Below, one piece after another: positions 34,277-44,477 of a stretch of 64,000 nucleotides of DNA (positions are counted from its first letter, which is position 1; every line of letters starts with the position of its first letter). The translations under genes and the position numbers were made by a program. Under the pieces are notes generated by a model, which made no database searches, was not told where the DNA came from, and saw nothing but the letters and a program-made list of their open reading frames with translations. Origin of the DNA: Novimethylophilus kurashikiensis (lineage in GTDB: Bacteria; Pseudomonadota; Gammaproteobacteria; Burkholderiales; Methylophilaceae); NCBI RefSeq assembly GCF_003112435.1, contig NZ_BDOQ01000001.1, positions 186,001 through 250,000 on the forward strand, in the 5' to 3' direction.

Positions 34277-34338
34277 GTCGTTCTCCCGTGATCGTTTCGT
34301 GTCCAACTCCCGTTGGACAGGATGAATCTTAACGCGTT

Positions 34339-35922
34339 CTATACGGAGGGCGTGCGGGATTTCCGGCGGTCCGGCACGTTTTGCGCGCGCTGGGAAAAAC
34401 TGCGGCGATCCGACGGAGCGAAGCGCATCATCATGCTGCCTTCGTTCCCGACGAGTGTGGCGCGCAAGTCCCGTCGCACCTGGGTTTCTTCTTCCACGCT
34501 GCCCAGCAGTTCGAGGCATGTGATGCGGTAGACACCCATGGGAAGTGGGGTGTTGCACAGCTCGGCGCAGCGCTTGAGCGCACTTTCGGCTTGGCCGAGG
34601 TCGCCTTCGGCATAGTGGCATTGCCCCTGGGCGAACTGGTGGAAGGGCGAGGGATACAGCAGCGGCGACCGTGCTTTTTCGAGAAAATGCCGCGCCTCCT
34701 CGGGCATCTGGGCCGAGGATAGGTTAAGCGAAAGCAGCAGGGCGGCGCTTGAATTACCCGGATCATAAGTCAGCGCTTCATGGGCTTCGCGTACCGCGTC
34801 CAGCATATGGCGATGCCCGAGGCGGATCATCTCGGGCACCCCGCGGGAAAAGGCGTGATGCCGGTTCAGTGCGATGGCGGTACGCTTGTGCTGCAAGGCG
34901 CGTTCGAGCAGGCTGCGTGCCTCGCCCCAGGCTAGGCACCATTGGAACAGCAGCGTTCTCGACAGCAGGGCGTGCGCGGCGGCATAGCTGGGATCGCACT
35001 CCACCGCTTGCTGAAACTGGCCGCGTGCATCGTCCAGGGCAACCAGGGCTCGGCGCCAGCCGGAAATGTCGGCCGTACGCCTATGCTCGACTTCAGTCCC
35101 AGGATGGGAGCCGCTCTGTATCAGGCCTGACGGCGCAAGCTTCTGCCGGATAGATGCGATGACGCATTCAACGATCTCGCTTTGCAGCTTCAATACATCA
35201 CCGAGATCGCGCTCGAAGCGCTCTCCGCACAAGGTACGGCCGGATTCGGTTTCCACCAATTGCACGATGATGGCGACTCGTCGCCCTACGGCCTGGATAC
35301 TGCCTTCAATCAAGTAACGCACCCCCAGACGTTCGCCGAGTTCTGTTGCGCCGGCTTCAGTTGCTGCCGCAGCAGCCGAGCTTTTGCGTGAAAGCACGTG
35401 CAACCCGGGCAAACGCGATAATTCGGCAATGAGATTCTCGGCTAGGCCGTAAGTCAGCGCATCCAGCCCCGGTGTATTGCCGTGGCAGGCGAACGGCAGC
35501 ACGGCGAACGAGAGCGGCGGCTTGGGTTTAGGCTGTGCTTGAAGCGGCGAGGCGGGAGTGGATGGGGTCTCTGGATGGGGACGTAGTCCGATTTGGAGAT
35601 GATAGCCGCCCTTAGGCAACTCGATCACGACGGGGTCGCTCCAGCCTTCGCCGACGTAGTATTCACGCAATTTGTTGCGCAGTCGGGCGGCCTCTACGCG
35701 TACGATGGGTTCCATGTTCGGGTCGAACCCCGCCCCACGGTCGAAAACCTCGACGCCGATGGTATAGCCTTTGAGTGGCTGCGCCTCGGGCGCGAGCGCA
35801 TGGTTCACGAGGTAGCTCAGCAAACGCTGCTGACGCGGCGAGTGTTCGAACACTGCGCTCGACAATATTTTCTTGAGACAACCTTCCACGATCTCGCGAT
35901 CGGATGGTTTCCATTCAGGCAT
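34339..35922 (-). CDS. Winged-helix / FlgO-like / TPR regulator
   Basis: 527 residues. The N-terminal ~110 residues form a DNA-binding-type winged helix seen in many TPR regulators (FDPNMEPIVRVEAARLRNKL, ELPKGGYHL). A Pro-rich linker, a FlgO/TolB-N-like domain (SFAVLPFACHGNT, GLAENLIAELSRLPGLHVLSR) and TPR-like helical repeats (~270-500) follow. No membrane helix is evident. Relatives are annotated as adenylate-cyclase-like or CadC-like regulators without proven function. AGGAG lies upstream of the ATG. It is monocistronic. Confidence 0.8.
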   Translation of the reverse strand: MPEWKPSDREIVEGCLKKILSSAVFEHSPRQQRLLSYLVNHALAPEAQPLKGYTIGVEVFDRGAGFDPNMEPIVRVEAARLRNKLREYYVGEGWSDPVVIELPKGGYHLQIGLRPHPETPSTPASPLQAQPKPKPPLSFAVLPFACHGNTPGLDALTYGLAENLIAELSRLPGLHVLSRKSSAAAAATEAGATELGERLGVRYLIEGSIQAVGRRVAIIVQLVETESGRTLCGERFERDLGDVLKLQSEIVECVIASIRQKLAPSGLIQSGSHPGTEVEHRRTADISGWRRALVALDDARGQFQQAVECDPSYAAAHALLSRTLLFQWCLAWGEARSLLERALQHKRTAIALNRHHAFSRGVPEMIRLGHRHMLDAVREAHEALTYDPGNSSAALLLSLNLSSAQMPEEARHFLEKARSPLLYPSPFHQFAQGQCHYAEGDLGQAESALKRCAELCNTPLPMGVYRITCLELLGSVEEETQVRRDLRATLVGNEGSMMMRFAPSDRRSFSQRAQNVPDRRKSRTPSV

Positions 35923-36134
35923 GGCAGTCTCCTGGGGAAGTCGGAGGCTTCATAAGACATTCATCACAACTGCCTTACCCCCTTGCTCCGGGCGTTCCCA
36001 TTGGTTTCTTGGTTTTAGATAACGTTGTTAGATACCGTAAGAAACTACTTTTCCGGCTCACTATAGAACAAAAATACCCTCCGTAAATACCGCTTATGCG
36101 TTTTGCATGGATTTTTTTAAAATCAGGGGGTTAT

Positions 36135-36323
36135 ATGCACAAAGCTGTTGCTGAATCGATTGCCGGCCTGCTTGATGCCATTCCTTACCAAGTCGAATTG
36201 TGGGACGCGCCTGTGATCGATCATCTGATCCAGAATCCGATACTCCGCAGTCAGTTCGACGAGGCGGGCCAAGACCTCAAGTGGAACATCTACCGCACCA
36301 TCAAGTATTCCTGTTTCTCCTGA
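36135..36323 (+). CDS. Small unknown protein upstream of the suf operon
   Basis: 62 residues behind a GGGGG ribosome site (36126-36130), helical and mildly acidic, ending IYRTIKYSCFS. No family is recognised. It sits about 160 bp before sufR on the same strand and could share regulation with the operon. The frame is short, so coding status is likely but not certain. Confidence 0.55.
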   Translation: MHKAVAESIAGLLDAIPYQVELWDAPVIDHLIQNPILRSQFDEAGQDLKWNIYRTIKYSCFS

Positions 36324-36442
36324 CGTCCCCGGATACGGACAACCTGTTTCCCGACCATACGCAGGCTGTCCGCTTTTTCGTGCCGCTTCCCGAAATTCCT
36401 CTCGGAACCATACAGGACCGTTTCAGTCCAAAAAGACGTAAG

Positions 36443-36470
36443 CAACGATTTTGAAAGCATTGAATCGTTG
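36443..36470 (+). promoter_or_regulatory. Inverted repeat next to the sufR ribosome-binding site
   Basis: CAACGATT (36443-36450) and AATCGTTG (36463-36470) form a perfect 8-bp inverted repeat around a 12-nt centre, ending exactly where the AGGAGGG ribosome site of sufR begins. It could be a dimeric operator for the Rrf2-type regulator or an RNA hairpin controlling translation. Confidence 0.55.
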
Positions 36471-36481
36471 AGGAGGGTTCC

Positions 36482-36964
36482 ATGCTACGTGTGAGCAGAC
36501 TTGCGGATTATGCGACGGTGGTGATGGCGTTTTTGGCGCAATCGCCCGGCGGGAGCCGCACAGCCCCCGATATCGCCGCAGCCACCGGTCTGGAAATTCC
36601 CACCGTCAGCAAGATCCTCAAACGTTTGGTGCGGACAGGTTTGCTGCAATCCCAGCGCGGCCCCAAAGGAGGTTATCAGCTGGCTCAGCAGCCTGAGGCG
36701 ATCTCTCTCGCTGTCATCATCGAAGCGATGGACGACCAGCCCATGGGATTGACCCGTTGCAGCCAGTTTCTCGGCCTCTGCGCAAACGAGTCGTCTTGTT
36801 CTGTCCGCACCAACTGGCAACGGATCAGTCGCGAGATTTACCGACAACTTTCGGCCGTCACCCTGGCCGACCTCGTCGAGGATATGTCGGCATCGCGCCA
36901 GAATCCGGTCGTGACCTTTGTATCCGGTCAAAGTAGCAGAGAGGGTGAGCGCTTAGGGAGGTAA
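36482..36964 (+). CDS. sufR: Rrf2-family SUF-operon regulator
   Basis: 160 residues. A winged helix (TAPDIAAATGLEIPTVSKIL with wing QRGPKGGYQL) is followed by a three-cysteine Fe-S cluster site C-x7-C-x5-C in TRCSQFLGLCANESSCS, the arrangement of Rrf2 proteins such as IscR. It fits the subgroup located at the head of SUF operons that senses Fe-S status and controls suf transcription. It lies 6 bp before sufB. The symbol follows the role; the cyanobacterial SufR is a different protein. Confidence 0.9.
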   Translation: MLRVSRLADYATVVMAFLAQSPGGSRTAPDIAAATGLEIPTVSKILKRLVRTGLLQSQRGPKGGYQLAQQPEAISLAVIIEAMDDQPMGLTRCSQFLGLCANESSCSVRTNWQRISREIYRQLSAVTLADLVEDMSASRQNPVVTFVSGQSSREGERLGR

Positions 36965-36970
36965 AAGTCC

Positions 36971-38419
<1,449 letters not shown>

Positions 38420-38441
38420 GGTCAATCGAAGGAGAACATTC

Positions 38442-39203
38442 ATGCTGAGCATCCGCAACCTGCACGCCAGCCGCGACGGCAAGGAAATCCTGCGTGGCAT
38501 CGATCTCGACATCCAGGCCGGCGAAGTCCACGCCATCATGGGTCCCAACGGCTCGGGCAAGAGCACGCTGGCCCAAGTCATCGCCGGACAGCCCGGCTAC
38601 CAGATCACCGAAGGCGAAGTCGCCTACCTGGGACAAGACCTGATGGAACTGTCGCCTGAAGAACGAGCGCGCGAAGGTATTTTCCTGGGATTCCAATATC
38701 CAGTGGAAATCCCGGGCGTCAGCATCGCCATGTTCCTCAAGACCAGCCTCAACGCCATCCGCCGCCAGCAGGGCTTGCCCGAGGTGGACGCGATGGAGTT
38801 CCTGAGCCTGGTGCGCGAGAAGATGAAGTTGATGCAGATGAACGAGGCTTTTTTGACGCGGGCAGTGAACGAGGGTTTTTCCGGCGGCGAGAAAAAGCGC
38901 AACGAAGTGCTGCAACTCGCCATGTTGGAGCCCAGGCTCGCCATCCTCGACGAGACTGATTCAGGGCTCGATATCGACGCGCTTGAGGTGGTCGCCAATG
39001 GTATCAATGGCTTGCGTAGTGCGGGCCGCGCTATTGTCCTGGTGACGCACTACCAGCGCTTGCTCAACTACATCAAGCCCGATGTGGTGCATGTCCTGGC
39101 GCAAGGCCGCATCCTCAAGTCCGGCGGGCCAGAGCTGGCCTTGGAACTGGAGCAGCGCGGGTATGGCTGGGTAGAACAGGAATCCAAGGCCGTTGCTGCG
39201 TGA
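38442..39203 (+). CDS. sufC: Fe-S assembly ATPase SufC
   Basis: 253 residues, ABC-type ATPase without membrane domain: Walker A GPNGSGKST, signature FSGGEKKR, Walker B LAILDETDSGLD. In the SufBC2D complex its ATP hydrolysis drives the conformational change that opens the SufB-SufD interface. The ATG at 38442 has AAGGAG upstream, and the frame reads open 12 codons earlier without support. Length and motifs are normal. Confidence 0.97.
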   Translation: MLSIRNLHASRDGKEILRGIDLDIQAGEVHAIMGPNGSGKSTLAQVIAGQPGYQITEGEVAYLGQDLMELSPEERAREGIFLGFQYPVEIPGVSIAMFLKTSLNAIRRQQGLPEVDAMEFLSLVREKMKLMQMNEAFLTRAVNEGFSGGEKKRNEVLQLAMLEPRLAILDETDSGLDIDALEVVANGINGLRSAGRAIVLVTHYQRLLNYIKPDVVHVLAQGRILKSGGPELALELEQRGYGWVEQESKAVAA

Positions 39204-39257
39204 TGCAGCACTGAAGCGCATGCGAATTCGCCGGAAGATGGTAGCGAGGAGGCAACA

Positions 39258-40592
39258 ATGGAAACCATGAACGTCCAGGAGCATTGGCAGAACATGGCGC
39301 TGGACCAAGTGCCGCTGGCGCTGGCCGGGCATGAGGTGCCGTGGGTGCGCGAGGCCAGGCTAGCCGCCTTCGAGCGCTTTGCAGCGCGCGGTTTTCCCAC
39401 ACGTCGGGATGAAGCCTGGAAATATACCGACCTTTCCATCCTTGCCAAGCGCGCTTCGTTTGCTCCCGACAATATCCCGCCGGACGCACCGTCTGAGGCC
39501 GCCCTAAACGCCTGGATGCTGTCGCGGCAAAACGTTCACCTCATGGTGTTCGTCAACGGGCACTACTCGCCCGAGTTGTCCTATCCGCGCAACCTCGGGC
39601 CGGGCGTTCAACTTGAAAGCCTGGCGGGGATGCTGGACGAGAACGCTCAACTGCCGCCGGAGTTGTTCGACGCCGTGCACGAGCACACCGTGCTGGATGC
39701 GCTTAACACGGCTTTCACAACCGACGGTGCCGTCCTGCGGCTGGCACCCGGCACGCGGCTCAAGACGCCGGTATATTTGCTCTATATCGCCAGCGGCTAC
39801 GGCGTATCGATTTATCCCCGCAACATCATTCTGGCGGGAGAAGGCGCAGAAGCTACCGTCATCGAGCACTACATGGGCACGCTGGACGCCCACAATTTCA
39901 CCGACGCCGTAACGCAGCTGGAGCTTGCGTCGGGCGTCACCATCGACCATTGCAAGCTGGTGCAGGAAGGCAGCGCTGCGTTTCATATCGCCGGCGTACA
40001 TGCCCGGCAAAAAGCCGGTAGCCGCTTCGTTTCACATTCTTTCGCGCTGGGCGGCAAGCTGGTGCGCAACGACATTACTTCGAGCCTAGACGGGCCGGAT
40101 TGCGATTGCCGCATGAACGGCTTGTACCTGCTCAACGGCCGCCAGCAAGCCGATCATCACACCTGCATCGATCACCAGGCGCCTCGCGGCACTAGTCGGG
40201 AATGCTACCGAGGCGTGCTGGACGGTGCTTCGCGCGGTGTGTTCGACGGCAAGGTCATCGTACGTCCGGGCGCCGAGAAAACCGACGCCCATCAATCCAA
40301 CCGTAATCTGCTGCTGTCGCGCCAGGCCGAAGTGGACACCAAACCCCAGCTCGAAATCTACGCCGACGAAGTCAAATGTACCCATGGCGCAACGGTGGGA
40401 CAGCTGGACGAGGACAGCCTGTTCTACATGCAATCGCGCGGCATCGACGCCGAAACTGCTCGGTCATTGCTGGTGTACGGTTTCCTCAACGATGTGATCG
40501 AGCGCGTGCCGGTGTCGGAGCTGCGTTCGCGCATCGTCGACATGGTTCTGGACCGCTTGCCGCAGGGAGAAAGCATCAAGGAGTTGTTATGA
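39258..40592 (+). CDS. sufD: Fe-S assembly protein SufD
   Basis: 444 residues with the SufB/D beta-helix core and the conserved C-terminal block CTHGATVGQLDEDSLFYMQS, whose histidine takes part in cluster formation with SufB. The N-terminal region with FPTRRDEAWKYTDLS is typical. It partners SufB and SufC. GGAGG precedes the ATG. The end overlaps the sufS start by 4 nt (ATGA), so SufD and SufS are translationally coupled. Confidence 0.96.
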   Translation: METMNVQEHWQNMALDQVPLALAGHEVPWVREARLAAFERFAARGFPTRRDEAWKYTDLSILAKRASFAPDNIPPDAPSEAALNAWMLSRQNVHLMVFVNGHYSPELSYPRNLGPGVQLESLAGMLDENAQLPPELFDAVHEHTVLDALNTAFTTDGAVLRLAPGTRLKTPVYLLYIASGYGVSIYPRNIILAGEGAEATVIEHYMGTLDAHNFTDAVTQLELASGVTIDHCKLVQEGSAAFHIAGVHARQKAGSRFVSHSFALGGKLVRNDITSSLDGPDCDCRMNGLYLLNGRQQADHHTCIDHQAPRGTSRECYRGVLDGASRGVFDGKVIVRPGAEKTDAHQSNRNLLLSRQAEVDTKPQLEIYADEVKCTHGATVGQLDEDSLFYMQSRGIDAETARSLLVYGFLNDVIERVPVSELRSRIVDMVLDRLPQGESIKELL

Positions 40593-41824
40593 ATATGCGA
40601 GATACGCAAGATGTCGTGCGCTGGCGGACCGATTTTCCCATTCTGGAAAGTCACGTGCACGAGCGCCCGCTGGTCTACCTCGACAATGCCGCGACCACGC
40701 AAAAGCCCTACGACGTGATCGAGGCCGAGGCGCGCTACTACCGCCACGACAACGCCAACGTGCACCGCGGGGTGCACACCCTGAGCCAGCGTGCCACCGA
40801 GGACTATGAAGCGGCGCGGGGCAAGGTGCAGCGCTTCATCAATGCGGCGAGCCCCAGCGAGATTATTTTCCTGCGCGGCACCACCGAGGCCATCAACCTG
40901 GTGGCGCAAAGCTACGGCCGGAGCCGATTGCGCGAGGGCGACGAGATCGTCATCAGCGCCATGGAGCACCACTCCAACATCGTGCCCTGGCAGATGCTGT
41001 GCCAGCAGACTGGCGTACGGCTCAAGGTGATTCCCATCAACGATGCGGGCGAGATCCAGCTGGATGCCTACCAACGATTATTAGGCCCGCGCACCAGGCT
41101 GGTGGCCGTGAGCCATGTCTCCAACGCCTTGGGCACGGTCAATCCGGTGCAGACGATGATTGAGCTCGCGCACGAGATAGATGTCCCCGTGCTGCTCGAC
41201 GGCGCCCAGGCCATTGCCCACGTGCCGGTCGACGTGCAGGCGCTGGACTGCGATTTTTATGCGTTCTCGGGCCACAAGATATACGGCCCCATGGGCATCG
41301 GCGTGCTGTATGGCAAAACCGAATTGCTCAACACCATGCCGCCGTACCAAGGCGGGGGGGACATGATTCGCTCCGTGACTTTCGAACATACCGAGTACAA
41401 CGTGCTGCCGTTCAAGTTCGAGGCCGGCACCCCCAATGTGGCGGGTGCGGTAGGCTTGGGTGCAGCGTTGGATTACGTGGGCAATATCGGCATGGAAACC
41501 ATTATGGCGCACGAGCAGAATGTGCTGGAACATGCTACCTCACTTGTCTCCTCGATTCCCGGCATCCGCCTCATCGGCACGGCGCGGGAGAAAACCGGCA
41601 TTTTGTCGTTCGTGATGCACGAAGCCCACGCCCACGACGTTGGCACGATCCTGGACCGCCAGGGCATCGCCATCCGCAGCGGCCACCACTGCGCCATGCC
41701 CATCATGGACCGCTACGGCGTTCCCGCCACGGCGCGCGCTTCATTCGCGCTCTACAACACGCGGTTCGAGGCGGAGCTTTTGGCGGCGGGGCTGGAAAAA
41801 GTCATCGAACTCTTTAACGGGTGA
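40589..41824 (+). CDS. sufS: Group II cysteine desulfurase SufS
   Basis: 411 residues, fold-type I PLP enzyme: the PLP lysine is in SGHKIYGPMG, and the persulfide cysteine in the SufS-type loop SGHHCAMPIMDRYG. It removes sulfur from cysteine and hands it to the scaffold, here most likely through the SufU-like protein encoded next, since no sufE is present. I use the ATG overlapping the sufD stop; the frame is open further upstream inside sufD but not coding there. Confidence 0.96.
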   Translation: MNMRDTQDVVRWRTDFPILESHVHERPLVYLDNAATTQKPYDVIEAEARYYRHDNANVHRGVHTLSQRATEDYEAARGKVQRFINAASPSEIIFLRGTTEAINLVAQSYGRSRLREGDEIVISAMEHHSNIVPWQMLCQQTGVRLKVIPINDAGEIQLDAYQRLLGPRTRLVAVSHVSNALGTVNPVQTMIELAHEIDVPVLLDGAQAIAHVPVDVQALDCDFYAFSGHKIYGPMGIGVLYGKTELLNTMPPYQGGGDMIRSVTFEHTEYNVLPFKFEAGTPNVAGAVGLGAALDYVGNIGMETIMAHEQNVLEHATSLVSSIPGIRLIGTAREKTGILSFVMHEAHAHDVGTILDRQGIAIRSGHHCAMPIMDRYGVPATARASFALYNTRFEAELLAAGLEKVIELFNG

Positions 41825-41827
41825 AGC

Positions 41828-42268
41828 ATGGACGATCTCAGGGACCTCTACCAGCAAGTCATCTTCGACCATTACCGCAAGCCGCGTAACTATGGACCGC
41901 TGCCGCATGCCAACCGCCAGGCCCAGGGGTTCAACCCGCTGTGCGGCGACAAGGTGACGGTGTACCTCGACGTGGAAAGCGGGGCTATCCGCGACGTCCA
42001 TTTCGAAGGCTCCGGCTGCGCTATTTGTACCGCTTCCGCCTCGCTCATGACCGAGACCCTCAAGGGCCGCACGCCTGACGAGGCCGAGCAGCTGATGGAG
42101 CATTTTCACGCCATGGTGACGGGGCAGGGCACGAACGAGGGCTTGGGCAAGCTGGAAGTATTGGCCGGCGTGCGCGAGTTTCCGCAGCGGATCAAATGTG
42201 CAACGCTGGCCTGGCATACCATGAAGGCCGCGCTAGAGAACGCCGCACAGCCTGTCACTACGGAGTAG
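41828..42268 (+). CDS. sufU: SufU-type sulfur carrier/scaffold
   Basis: 146 residues with the three conserved cysteines of SufU/IscU (CGDKV, SGCAICTASAS, IKCATLAW) and the zinc-ligand Asp in CGDKV. The ~20-residue insertion between the second and third cysteine that separates SufU from IscU is consistent with the length. With SufS, SufU acts as a zinc-dependent sulfur acceptor. It replaces SufE in this operon and starts 3 bp after the sufS stop. Confidence 0.93.
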   Translation: MDDLRDLYQQVIFDHYRKPRNYGPLPHANRQAQGFNPLCGDKVTVYLDVESGAIRDVHFEGSGCAICTASASLMTETLKGRTPDEAEQLMEHFHAMVTGQGTNEGLGKLEVLAGVREFPQRIKCATLAWHTMKAALENAAQPVTTE

Positions 42269-42271
42269 GGC

Positions 42272-42673
42272 ATGTTCGATCTGCGCAAGTTGTTGGGAGA
42301 CAAACCTTCTGAAACAAATACCAACTCCGACACGGAGGTGGCGCCTCTGGATAACGATGCACTCAAGGCCCGTGTCGTCGAAGTGCTGCGCAGCATTTAC
42401 GACCCCGAAATCCCCGTCAACATCTACGACCTCGGATTGATCTACAGCATCGAGATATCTCCTAGTGCCGAGCCCCCCCAGTCCCGTGTCGATATCCGCA
42501 TGACTCTCACCGCGCCCAATTGCCCCGTGGCGCAGACATTTCCTCAAACGGTGGAAGACGCCGTGCTGACCATTCCCGAGATACGCGAAGCCCACGTCGA
42601 GCTGGTGTGGGAACCGCCGTGGTCGCGCGAACAGATGTCGGACGCCGCCAAGCTTGAGCTCGGGCTGCTGTGA
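42272..42673 (+). CDS. sufT: SufT-like MIP18/DUF59 protein
   Basis: 133 residues with an acidic N-terminal extension and the DUF59 core DPEIPVNIYDLGLIYSI, then TAPNCPVAQTFPQTVEDAV with the conserved cysteine, and HVELVWEPPW. SufT/MIP18 proteins help transfer Fe-S clusters to targets. Its place directly after sufU is the usual operon order. Confidence 0.93.
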   Translation: MFDLRKLLGDKPSETNTNSDTEVAPLDNDALKARVVEVLRSIYDPEIPVNIYDLGLIYSIEISPSAEPPQSRVDIRMTLTAPNCPVAQTFPQTVEDAVLTIPEIREAHVELVWEPPWSREQMSDAAKLELGLL

Positions 42674-42739
42674 GCGTTGTCGCGCAGAGCGTTGCCGTTT
42701 GGCGTCCTAAGATCGAATCAACATTCCTGAGAGGCCATC

Positions 42740-43054
42740 ATGAACGCCTGGATCGACGTGGCCGCGGCCGACGATTGGCCGAGCGGCACCTGCAAGGTAG
42801 CAGACCATCACGGCTTGCCGATTGCCGTGTTCAACCTGCAAGGCCGATTTTATGCCACCGACAACATCTGCACCCACGAGTATGCCGAATTGTGCGGTGG
42901 CGCCATCGAGGGCGAGGAAATCGTGTGTCCCTGGCATGGGGCCCGCTTTTCCATTCCTACCGGCAAGGTCAACTCGGCGCCCGCCTACGAAGACCTCAAG
43001 ACTTATCCCGTGCGCGTCGAGGGCGGCATGGTACAAGTGGATGCGGAGGGCTGA
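42740..43054 (+). CDS. Rieske-type [2Fe-2S] ferredoxin
   Basis: 104 residues with a complete Rieske site: Cys44-x-His46 (ICTHEY) and Cys63-x2-His66 (CPWHG). There is no membrane anchor, so it is a soluble ferredoxin of the kind that feeds non-heme iron oxygenases. At this place in SUF operons it may supply electrons for cluster assembly or serve a separate oxygenase. GAGAGG precedes the ATG, and 66 bp separate it from sufT. Confidence 0.92.
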   Translation: MNAWIDVAAADDWPSGTCKVADHHGLPIAVFNLQGRFYATDNICTHEYAELCGGAIEGEEIVCPWHGARFSIPTGKVNSAPAYEDLKTYPVRVEGGMVQVDAEG

Positions 43055-43060
43055 ACGCCT

Positions 43061-44023
43061 GTGGATACCGCCGTCGTCTTGCAGCCCGCCGAAAGCCCGC
43101 TCCTGCAGGCAGTCGGGCATACGCCGCTGATCGATTTGCGGCTGGGACGCGAACTCAATCCTTTCGTGCGGTTATTCGCCAAGCTCGAGAGCGCCAATCC
43201 TGGCGGCTCCTACAAGGACCGACCCGCGGCGCGCATGTTGCTGCAAGCTTATGTGGACGGGCGATTCGAAGACGGGCGACGGCTGCTGGAATGCGTGTCG
43301 GGCAATGCCGGTATTTCGTTCGCCATGCTGGGCGCAGCGCTGGGCATCAACGTCACGCTGGTCGTTTCCGGCCACGCCAGCCAGGAGCAGATCGACCGCA
43401 TGGCAGCGCACGGCGCCGAACTGATTTTGATGGACCCATTGATTGAGGAAAAGGACGCGCAAGCCGAAGTAACGCGGTTGATGGAGGTTTTTCCTACCCG
43501 CTATTGGCGTTGCGATCAGCTCCACAACCCCGCCAACTGGCAATCGCACTACTACGGCACTGCGGCTGAAGCCTTGGCGCAACTCGATGAGGCCGGCATG
43601 CCACCGCCCGATGCGGTGGTCGTCGGCGTGGATACCGGCGGCACTTTGACCGGCATGGGCCGGCGCCTGCGCGAAGCCAATTCCAATATCCACATCGCGT
43701 TGGTCGTGCCTTGGGGGTTTGCCGGGTTTGAAGGCTGGCGACCTTTGAGCCGCTTAAGCGATGCCAACCCTGCTTTGTTGAATCAGTCCCTGGTGCACGA
43801 ACGTATCCCCGTGACCCAGGAAGAAGCCCGCGTCGTTTGCCGTTGGCTGGCCCATGAGGGCCTATTCGTCGGCCCGACCTCAGGCGCTTATGTTCGCGGG
43901 GCACTCAAGCTGGCTTCCACCGGTAAATACGGCAGCGTCCTCACGCTGTTGCCTGATACCGGGGAACGCTATACCTCTACGGGTATGTGGCACCGCAATA
44001 TGGTGCGCGGGGAGTTTGCCTGA
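43061..44023 (+). CDS. cysM: Cysteine synthase-family PLP enzyme (CysM-like)
   Basis: 320 residues, fold-type II PLP enzyme with the PLP lysine Lys52 in NPGGSYKDRPA, the substrate loop CVSGNAGISFAML and the phosphate loop GVDTGGTLTGMG. It condenses O-acetylserine (or a related acceptor) with sulfide or thiosulfate to make cysteine, the sulfur source of SufS, which explains its place at the end of the operon. The usual loop residues SGNTG/TSGNT are changed to SGNAG, so its exact substrate may differ. The start is GTG. It ends 13 bp from a convergent gene. Confidence 0.85.
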   Translation: MDTAVVLQPAESPLLQAVGHTPLIDLRLGRELNPFVRLFAKLESANPGGSYKDRPAARMLLQAYVDGRFEDGRRLLECVSGNAGISFAMLGAALGINVTLVVSGHASQEQIDRMAAHGAELILMDPLIEEKDAQAEVTRLMEVFPTRYWRCDQLHNPANWQSHYYGTAAEALAQLDEAGMPPPDAVVVGVDTGGTLTGMGRRLREANSNIHIALVVPWGFAGFEGWRPLSRLSDANPALLNQSLVHERIPVTQEEARVVCRWLAHEGLFVGPTSGAYVRGALKLASTGKYGSVLTLLPDTGERYTSTGMWHRNMVRGEFA

Positions 44024-44036
44024 ATTACATCTGAAA

Positions 44037-44393
44037 TCACGCCGCATAATGCGCAACGGCGCGGTTCACTTTTCCATCTGGTCCAAAGTAAAACACCTCA
44101 GCGGCCATGCCTCGTGTACCTTTGTAATACAACGTGATGCTGTTGATCCCCACCAGAACGGTACTCAACTCGAAGCGGAGCTGAGGCATCAGCGTCAACG
44201 CCTGGGCCCAATAGTCGCCCACGGCTTTTTTCCCCTTGAGCGTACCGCTGGATTCCCCCGCGATCTGGGCGATGTAGGGAGAAGACATTTCAAAATCATC
44301 CGCATAATGGGCAAGGATGCGCTCGAGGTCGTGGCTATTCCAGGCTGCTATCCAGTCATGTGCAAAGTGCGTGGCGAAATCCTTGTCTATCAT
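44037..44393 (-). CDS. NTF2-like (SnoaL-type) protein
   Basis: 118 residues: helical start DFATHFAHDWIAAWNSHDL, then ILAHYADDFEMSSPYI, GKKAVGDYWAQALTLMP and strands to YFGPDGKVNRAVAHYA. This is the NTF2-like fold found in many small enzymes of unknown substrate. The ATG at 44393 is preceded by AAGGAGA; a longer open frame exists but would overlap the divergent recQ promoter region. Its role is not predictable. Confidence 0.78.
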   Translation of the reverse strand: MIDKDFATHFAHDWIAAWNSHDLERILAHYADDFEMSSPYIAQIAGESSGTLKGKKAVGDYWAQALTLMPQLRFELSTVLVGINSITLYYKGTRGMAAEVFYFGPDGKVNRAVAHYAA

Positions 44394-44477
44394 GCCGAAG
44401 TCTCCTTGTTGCCTTTGTTGAATATACAGTAGCCAACATCTGCTATCCTCCCCACACCCGTTTTTCGTTCCCCTCGC

